Shown here: piece after piece, positions 1 to 6,501 of the stretch | Layout: each line of letters begins with the position of its first letter | How positions within the stretch are numbered: the first letter of the stretch is position 1 | Assembly: GCA_905479965.1 (NCBI GenBank) | Contig: CAJQOR010000504.1 | Location: 1-6,501 of the forward strand | DNA length: 6,501 nucleotides | Direction: 5' to 3' | Source: an uncultured Rhizobiaceae group bacterium | Lineage (GTDB): Bacteria; Pseudomonadota; Alphaproteobacteria; Rhizobiales; Rhizobiaceae | The notes under the pieces: generated by a model | What the model was told of the DNA's origin: nothing | Databases searched by the model: none | Seen by the model: the letters and a program-made list of their open reading frames with translations, nothing else | Translations under genes and position numbers: made by a program

Positions 1-818
1 CCCGGCCTATTGGATGGTGATGGTCAAGTTCGCGACCTCTCTTCTCATATTGATGATATTGCAGGCGATGCTTTGAAACCTGACGTGATGAATAAATTAC
101 GTTCATTGGATGTTTCAAAATTGCCAATTGTCGAGGGCGTGCCCCAACAAAACCTTCGTTTAGGGCCGTGTGTTGGGAATATTGGCAAATTTATTTGCAT
201 CGGCTTGAACTATGCAGACCATGCCGCAGAAGCGGGTATGGATATTCCGCCTGAACCAGTTGTTTTTAATAAGTGGACATCTGCGGTTATCGGCCCAGAT
301 GACGATGTTCAAATCCCAAAGCATTCTCAAAAAACGGATTGGGAAGTTGAACTTGGTGTCGTAATTGGCAAGCCTGGTATTTATATTGAGGAAGCTGATG
401 CGAGCGATCATATTGCAGGATATTGCGTGATCAATGATGTGTCCGAAAGAGAATTTCAAATTGAGCGATCAGGGACTTGGGATAAAGGAAAAGGGTGTGA
501 TACTTTTGGCCCAACTGGTCCATGGTTGGTTACACCTGAAGAGATTGGTGATGTCGATAATCTTGCTATGTGGTGTGAAGTTGATGGCACGCGCTATCAG
601 GACGGAAGCTCGTCCACCATGGTTTATAAAATCCCTTTTTTAATATCGTATTGTTCACGCTTTATGAGCCTTCAGCCCGGGGATGTTATTTCAACTGGCA
701 CACCGCCAGGTGTTGGGATGGGGCAAACACCGCCTGTTTATCTCAAAGGTGGGGAAATCATGAAGCTTGGGATTGAAGGGTTAGGAACGCAAACGCAAAA
801 TGTGCTTGGACCGAAATC

Positions 819-822
<4 letters not shown>
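1..822 (+). CDS. FAH-family hydrolase, probable 2,4-diketo-3-deoxy-L-fuconate hydrolase (5' end cut by window edge)
   Basis: The product belongs to the fumarylacetoacetate hydrolase (FAH) fold family. In this gene context it probably cleaves 2,4-diketo-3-deoxy-L-fuconate to pyruvate and L-lactate, the last step of non-phosphorylating L-fucose breakdown, in the cytoplasm. The frame is open to the first base and gives 273 visible residues. The visible N-terminus (PGLLDGDGQVRDLS) matches the family just inside its usual start, so I infer that about 15 residues lie upstream. The TTG at 10 is probably an internal Leu. The catalytic-domain signature includes NYADHAAE (His codon at 220), the metal-binding pair in DWEVELG (Glu codons at 343 and 349), NDVSER (Asp codon at 436), the KGKGCDTFGPTGP loop and STGTPPGVG near the C-terminus. 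Its stop overlaps the fucD start as ATGA. Family membership is firm. The substrate is inferred from neighbours, since close relatives are often annotated simply as FAH-family or, doubtfully, as ureidoglycolate lyase. Confidence 0.88.
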
Positions 823-2880
<2,058 letters not shown>

Positions 2881-2902
2881 CGATCTTAAACGCCAATCTG
2901 AC

Positions 2903-2906
2903 AGGA
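2903..2906 (+). promoter_or_regulatory. Ribosome binding site of fucU
   Basis: AGGA sits seven bases before the ATG at 2914. It is the clearest Shine-Dalgarno match among the three complete genes of this operon, as expected for a gene separated from its neighbour by 33 bp rather than translationally coupled to it. Confidence 0.6.
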
Positions 2907-2913
2907 ACTTGCC

Positions 2914-3357
2914 ATGCTTAAAGGTATTAACCCGCTGCTTAACGCTGATATTCTCCATGCGCTTGCGTCCATGGGGCATGGCGATCGTCTTGTTATTTGC
3001 GATGCTAACTTTCCTTCAGCAGCGGTTGCGGCAGAAAGTGTGCTTGGGCATCATCTAGAAATGAGTGTGGATGCGATTACTGCGCTTGAAGCAATTCTAT
3101 CTGTTTTTCCAGTTGATACATTTGATGTTGATGTTCCACCGGTTTGCGGAATGCAGGTGGTTGGAGCGCCAAATGACGTGCCCGAAGTTGTTAAAATCGC
3201 AGATCCCATTATTCAAAATGCTGGCGCGAATATCGAGTTGATTGAACGACATGCTTTTTATGCGTCTGCAAAAGAGACTTACGCAGTCATTCGAACAACT
3301 GAAACCAGGTTTTATGGTAATTTTATCCTTCGCAAAGGCGTTGTTTGGCCTAAATAA
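2914..3357 (+). CDS. fucU: L-fucose mutarotase (RbsD/FucU family)
   Basis: FucU interconverts the alpha and beta anomers of L-fucose, feeding the anomer that downstream enzymes accept. The 147-residue protein has the usual family size and clear FucU features: MLKGINPLLNADILHALASMGHGD at the N-terminus with the catalytic-type H22, D30 in CDANFPS, the RHAFY motif at 112-116, and Y134 to N136 in RFYGNFILRKGV at the C-terminus. The start is well placed, with AGGA at 2903-2906 seven bases before ATG. It lies 33 bp after the dehydrogenase stop on the same strand and appears to be the last gene of the operon, because the next gene is convergent. Pairing a mutarotase with an L-fucose dehydrogenase makes sense, since a pyranose dehydrogenase generally acts on one anomer. 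The alternative, a ribose pyranase (RbsD), is less likely given the motifs and the fucD neighbour. Confidence 0.93.
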   Translation: MLKGINPLLNADILHALASMGHGDRLVICDANFPSAAVAAESVLGHHLEMSVDAITALEAILSVFPVDTFDVDVPPVCGMQVVGAPNDVPEVVKIADPIIQNAGANIELIERHAFYASAKETYAVIRTTETRFYGNFILRKGVVWPK

Positions 3358-3376
3358 TTAGATCATTTTTGACAGC

Positions 3377-3404
3377 AATAAAGGCGAGGGATTGCTCCAC
3401 CGCC
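3377..3404 (-). terminator. Probable terminator of the deacetylase gene
   Basis: Read on the minus strand, GGCGGTGGA and TCCCTCGCC form a nine-position stem (one G-U pair, one T-C mismatch) closed by a GCAA tetraloop of the stable GNRA class, followed at once by TTTATT. It starts about 30 bp after the deacetylase stop. Read on the plus strand the stem has a 2x2 internal mismatch and no T-tract behind it, so it is a poorer terminator for the fucU operon. It could still act weakly in both directions, because the two transcription units converge here. The judgement comes from pairing by eye, with no folding energy calculated. Confidence 0.5.
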
Positions 3405-3433
3405 TGATGTGTCATGACAAGTGGTGTACCCTC

Positions 3434-4330
3434 TTATTCTGAAAGGTTGCTGACCTGAAGAGATGAACCTGCATTTGGACGACGGTTTGATTTCAGCGCC
3501 ACAACTTTATACCCAGAAGCTTTTAGCTCACGCAAGAAAGCTGGTAATGCTGCAACAGATCGTGCGTGAATATCATGGAATAAGATAATCCCCTTGCCAC
3601 GTGCCTTCACCCGCGCCATTGTTCGTTTGACAATGGTGTCAGCTGAATCTTTGTAATAATCTTTTGAATCTATATCGACATCGAGAACAGTGATCCCGCG
3701 TTGTGCGAGCCATTTATTTAACGCTGTTGTGCTTGCAAGGTATGGGAAGCGGAAGAATGGCGCGTTTATGCCGGACTTTGCCAGTGCTTTTTCACCAGCG
3801 CGAATTTTGGATTTGCCGGTATCGAAAGATACTTTCGTCAAATTCGCATGATCGGCTGTGTGCGAACCAATTGAGTGCCCGCGCGCGCGCACTTTCTTGA
3901 CCAGACCAGGATATGAATTGGCCATGGACCCAACCATTAAAAAGGTTGCTTTCACACCATAGTTACTCAAGGTATTTAAGATTGCTGTTGTTTTACCTGG
4001 AACTGGTCCATCATCAAACGTGAGCACCACTTCACCTGGTTTAAGGTGGATATCGGCAATCGAGTTTACATAAAGAGTTCTACCTGCAAGACCGCCAGAT
4101 GATGGTTTTGACAAAGGCGACGAACTTGGTGTTTCAGGAAATTGAACTTTAGACTTTTTAGTTTCGCGAACAGGGGCAAAACTTCTGACGGCATTTGCTT
4201 GCTTTGTGTTCGAAAGATTTGAAGGTGAAGATAGGTTCCTCACATTGGGATCGACTTTAGCTTGCTTGCTTGCACACCCAGCCAATAGGGCCACACTTAC
4301 CAAACACGCGGCAACTTTTACAATACGCAT
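3434..4330 (-). CDS. Polysaccharide deacetylase (NodB domain) lipoprotein
   Basis: This is a predicted cell-envelope carbohydrate esterase family 4 (NodB homology) deacetylase that removes acetyl groups from an N-acetylated or O-acetylated glycan. The substrate is unknown. The 298-residue protein begins with a lipoprotein signal peptide (MRIVKVAACLVSVALLAGC, lipobox LAGC, lipidated Cys19). With Ala rather than Asp at the next position, nothing signals inner-membrane retention. A Ser/Lys/Pro-rich linker spans about 20-82. The catalytic domain at about 98-278 carries all the classical motifs: TFDDGP (base D106, metal ligand D107), SHTADH (metal ligands H157 and H161), RFPY (R194), DVDIDSKDY around 217-225 (Tyr where many members have Trp) and the LFHD histidine H252. 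It should therefore be active. It is transcribed alone, convergent with the fucose operon and divergent from the ABC exporter. The Shine-Dalgarno site before ATG 4330 is weak (GGTG). Peptidoglycan, exopolysaccharide or chitin-type substrates are all possible. Confidence 0.88.
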   Translation of the reverse strand: MRIVKVAACLVSVALLAGCASKQAKVDPNVRNLSSPSNLSNTKQANAVRSFAPVRETKKSKVQFPETPSSSPLSKPSSGGLAGRTLYVNSIADIHLKPGEVVLTFDDGPVPGKTTAILNTLSNYGVKATFLMVGSMANSYPGLVKKVRARGHSIGSHTADHANLTKVSFDTGKSKIRAGEKALAKSGINAPFFRFPYLASTTALNKWLAQRGITVLDVDIDSKDYYKDSADTIVKRTMARVKARGKGIILFHDIHARSVAALPAFLRELKASGYKVVALKSNRRPNAGSSLQVSNLSE

Positions 4331-4406
4331 TTTTACACCGATACAAAATTACTAATGCAAGCTTTATTTCATTTTATGGTTAATTTTCTCTCAATGGCGC
4401 ATTCTA

Positions 4407-4435
4407 TCGACCAATAATCCTCAAACAGATATGAA
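4407..4435 (+). promoter_or_regulatory. Weak sigma70-type promoter candidate for the ABC exporter
   Basis: TCGACC (4407-4412) and TATGAA (4430-4435) are separated by exactly 17 bases and each match four of six consensus positions. Transcription would begin around 4442, leaving a leader of about 35 nt before the ATG at 4477. The divergent 146-bp gap must hold a promoter for each flanking gene. No equally good pair was found for the deacetylase on the minus strand. Such matches occur by chance, so this is only a candidate. Confidence 0.22.
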
Positions 4436-4476
4436 TTGTATTGCGCTGCAGCATTGGCGCGCGTTAAAAGAAATGC

Positions 4477-6333
4477 ATGATTCTAGATCGGTTTTTCGAA
4501 AAATTTGAAGGCACTATCGATCCGTTTGGAGAAGTTGATAATCTTCAACCACCCAAAACGACATTGGCATTCATTTGGCACTATATAGGTCAGGCAAAAC
4601 CTGTCTTCGCACTTATGCTGATATTTGGCGGCCTGGTAGCTCTCTTTGAAGCAGCAATGTTCTATTTTATTGGGCAAATTGTAGATGTATTGGCCAATGT
4701 TGATCCGACCAAAGGGTGGGATGGGCTGACATCTCAATATGGTTTTGAACTCGCTGTTATGTTGTTTATCGCTACCATCGCTCGCGTGGCTATTGTAACC
4801 GGTAGCGCGATATTAGAAGAGCAGATCGTTGTTCCGGGGTTTTTCAACCGGGTGCGCTGGCAAGCCCATCGCCATGTGTCTAAGCAGAACCTTCCGTTTT
4901 TTCAAAATGATTTTGCTGGCCGAATTGCCACCAAGATATTGCAGTCCGGGCAAGCAACCGGTGATCTGATGATTTCGGCGCTGCAAGTGGTTTGGTTTAT
5001 TGTTATTTATTCCATCACGACGCTAACCATGGTCGCAACGCTGGATTGGTGTCTAGCTGCGTTGGTTGCGGTGTGGATTTTGTTGTTTGTCATCATTGCA
5101 CGTTATTTGGTTCCGCGCGTAAGGCGCAGCGCAAAAACCATGGCCGAGAAAAGCTCGATGCTCAATGGCCGGGTGACGGATAGCTATAGCAATATCCAGA
5201 CATTAAAACTATTTGCCAATGATGAAGAAAATGACCATTTTCTCAAAGATGGCGTGAAACAATTTATCGCCTCACTTATTGTTTTTACAAGAAACATTAC
5301 AACTGTTCGCCTCACACTTGCTGTCTTGTCTGGTACGATGATTTCGCTCATCGCAATGTTGTCGATAGATCTTTGGCTGTCGGAATTGATTACAATTGGT
5401 GAAGTTGCGTTTGCCTTGGCGCTTATGCTCCGTTTGAGTTTGCTGATGGGTCGATTGATGACACAGTTAAATTCGTTGATGCGCAATTACGGCACGATCC
5501 AAAATTGTGCGGATCTCATTTCCCAACCGATAGGCTTATTGGATAAGCCATTAGCAATCGAGCTTGAGGTCGAAGACGCGTCCATTGAATTCGATCAAAT
5601 TCATTTCGACTATCTTGAAGATAAGCCGGTTATTAAAGGTTTATCGCTTTCCATTAAGCCGGGGGAAAAAATTGGTGTCGTTGGACCCTCTGGTGCTGGG
5701 AAATCTACTTTAGCAAATTTGTTGCTACGTTTTTTCGATGTAGAGCAGGGCGCAATTCGTGTGGGTGGTCAAGATATTCGGGATGTGACGCAAAGATCAC
5801 TGCGTTCGCAGATTGGCGTCGTCACACAAGATACTGCGCTGCTTCACCGCTCCATTCGCGATAATATTATGTTTGGCCGTTCGGATGCTGATGACGCCGA
5901 CTTGTTAAAAGCTATTGAAAAGGCACAAGCTACAGAGTTTATCGATGATCTTGAAGATTATAAAGGTCGCCGCGGGTTGGATGCTCATGCGGGTGAGCGT
6001 GGCGTTAAATTATCGGGTGGACAAAGGCAGCGCATTGCAATTGCGCGCGTGATTTTAAAAGACGCACCTATTTTAGTTTTAGATGAAGCCACCTCAGCGC
6101 TTGATTCAGAAGTTGAAGCTATTATCCAGGTGCATTTAGAACGATTGATGGAAGGCAAAACAGTCATTGCGATCGCACATCGTTTGTCCACCATTGCCAA
6201 GATGGATCGTTTGGTTGTGCTTGACCAGGGACGCATTGTGGAAAATGGAACACATGATGAGCTTTTACGAAATGACGGGCTTTATGCGCGTCTGTGGTCC
6301 AGGCAGTCCGGTGGCTTTATCGCATCAGATTAA
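4477..6333 (+). CDS. ABC exporter half-transporter (fused membrane and ATPase domains)
   Basis: This inner-membrane ABC exporter subunit of the MsbA/multidrug type is expected to dimerise and pump an unidentified substrate outward using ATP. The 618 residues are typical of the family. After a cytoplasmic N-terminal stretch of about 40 residues, six membrane segments fall near 42-64, 91-111, 165-187, 190-212, 275-298 and 302-324. The nucleotide-binding domain carries an A-loop Tyr379, Walker A GPSGAGKST (403-411), Q-loop Q451, AGERG X-loop (505-509), signature LSGGQ (512-516), Walker B ILVLDE with catalytic E537, SALD D-loop (540-543) and switch H568. All ATPase residues are present, so both sites of a homodimer should be competent. 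The Shine-Dalgarno region before ATG 4477 is only purine-rich (AAAAGAAA at 4466-4473). It stands alone on its strand in the window, divergent from the deacetylase. Drug, lipid or glycolipid export are all possible, and the sequence gives no substrate. Confidence 0.92.
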   Translation: MILDRFFEKFEGTIDPFGEVDNLQPPKTTLAFIWHYIGQAKPVFALMLIFGGLVALFEAAMFYFIGQIVDVLANVDPTKGWDGLTSQYGFELAVMLFIATIARVAIVTGSAILEEQIVVPGFFNRVRWQAHRHVSKQNLPFFQNDFAGRIATKILQSGQATGDLMISALQVVWFIVIYSITTLTMVATLDWCLAALVAVWILLFVIIARYLVPRVRRSAKTMAEKSSMLNGRVTDSYSNIQTLKLFANDEENDHFLKDGVKQFIASLIVFTRNITTVRLTLAVLSGTMISLIAMLSIDLWLSELITIGEVAFALALMLRLSLLMGRLMTQLNSLMRNYGTIQNCADLISQPIGLLDKPLAIELEVEDASIEFDQIHFDYLEDKPVIKGLSLSIKPGEKIGVVGPSGAGKSTLANLLLRFFDVEQGAIRVGGQDIRDVTQRSLRSQIGVVTQDTALLHRSIRDNIMFGRSDADDADLLKAIEKAQATEFIDDLEDYKGRRGLDAHAGERGVKLSGGQRQRIAIARVILKDAPILVLDEATSALDSEVEAIIQVHLERLMEGKTVIAIAHRLSTIAKMDRLVVLDQGRIVENGTHDELLRNDGLYARLWSRQSGGFIASD

Positions 6334-6393
6334 ATCGCGTCTATTTTGATTCTCTGCGACAAGAAAATTGGGTCAGAAAACCTGCCTGTTTGG

Positions 6394-6418
6394 AAGTTTT
6401 CCACTGAATGGAAAGTTT
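6394..6418 (+). terminator. Possible terminator after the ABC exporter
   Basis: AAGTTTTCCA and TGGAAAGTTT pair over ten positions (eight Watson-Crick, two adjacent G-U) around a five-base loop CTGAA, about 60 bp after the stop at 6333. The following stretch is T-rich but interrupted (TTGTTGATTTG), and the stem is A/T-rich, so it is a weak terminator at best. Apart from this hairpin and the right-edge purine tract, 6334-6501 shows no feature I can support. Confidence 0.33.
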
Positions 6419-6486
6419 GTTGTTGATTTGAGTGCTTTTTTGCCGCGACAATGTGCCATCCTTTGCGGGTTGGGTATGGACTTATT

Positions 6487-6497
6487 GGGAGAAGGGG
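6487..6497 (+). promoter_or_regulatory. Possible ribosome binding site of a gene starting at the right edge
   Basis: GGGAGAAGGGG is the strongest purine-rich Shine-Dalgarno-like stretch in the window and is followed by CATA at the very end. If the next two bases outside the window are TG, an ATG would begin at 6501 with good spacing. The start itself is not visible, so this is conditional. Confidence 0.25.
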
Positions 6498-6501
6498 CAT
6501 A

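Noticed and set aside
10..12. TTG as the true start of the FAH-family gene
   Set aside because: The frame remains open to the window edge and the residues before it (PGL) fit the conserved family N-terminus, so the gene is more likely cut by the edge than started here.
3410..3419. Perfect 10-bp palindrome TGTCATGACA in the convergent gap
   Set aside because: It is short, unrepeated and not in a promoter position for either flanking gene, so there is no ground to call it an operator.
4446..4453. Palindrome GCTGCAGC upstream of the ABC exporter
   Set aside because: Eight bases are expected by chance at this frequency, and no second copy or spaced half-site was seen.
4483..4737. Minus-strand open frame covering the start of the ABC exporter
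   Set aside because: The plus-strand reading gives a clear transporter N-terminus and first membrane segment. The antisense product has no recognisable features.

Overview
The window looks like chromosomal sequence from an alphaproteobacterium, probably Hyphomicrobiales-like or marine. This rests on the closeness of the proteins, as I remember the families, to proteobacterial L-fucose-catabolism enzymes and alphaproteobacterial ABC exporters, and on the moderate base composition. The exact taxon cannot be fixed from the sequence alone. There is no sign of mobile elements, CRISPR, rRNA or tRNA. All long genes are intact except the first, which is cut by the left window edge.

Positions 1-3357 (+ strand) hold the distal part of a tightly packed sugar-acid operon: a fumarylacetoacetate-hydrolase (FAH) family protein, L-fuconate dehydratase (fucD), a short-chain dehydrogenase resembling bacterial L-fucose dehydrogenase, and L-fucose mutarotase (fucU). 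The first two overlap by ATGA, the next pair are about 1 bp apart, and fucU follows after about 33 bp. Together they fit the non-phosphorylating L-fucose route. In it, FucU interconverts fucose anomers, the dehydrogenase makes L-fuconolactone, FucD dehydrates L-fuconate to 2-keto-3-deoxy-L-fuconate, and the FAH-fold hydrolase splits the later 2,4-diketo acid to pyruvate and L-lactate. Two steps, fuconolactonase and 2-keto-3-deoxy-L-fuconate 4-dehydrogenase, plus uptake and a regulator, are not in the window and would be expected upstream of position 1.

Positions 3358-3433 form a short convergent intergenic gap with a hairpin that best fits a terminator for the minus-strand gene. Positions 3434-4330 (- strand) encode a predicted lipoprotein with a NodB-type polysaccharide deacetylase domain and all its active-site motifs.

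Positions 4331-4476 are a divergent intergenic region with one weak promoter candidate. Positions 4477-6333 (+ strand) encode a complete ABC exporter half-transporter (membrane domain plus ATPase domain). The remaining 168 bp hold a weak terminator-like hairpin and, at the extreme right edge, a purine-rich stretch that could be the ribosome binding site of a gene starting at or beyond the window end.

I see no previously undescribed system here. The most informative content is the L-fucose operon and the question of which of the pathway's two dehydrogenase steps the SDR performs.
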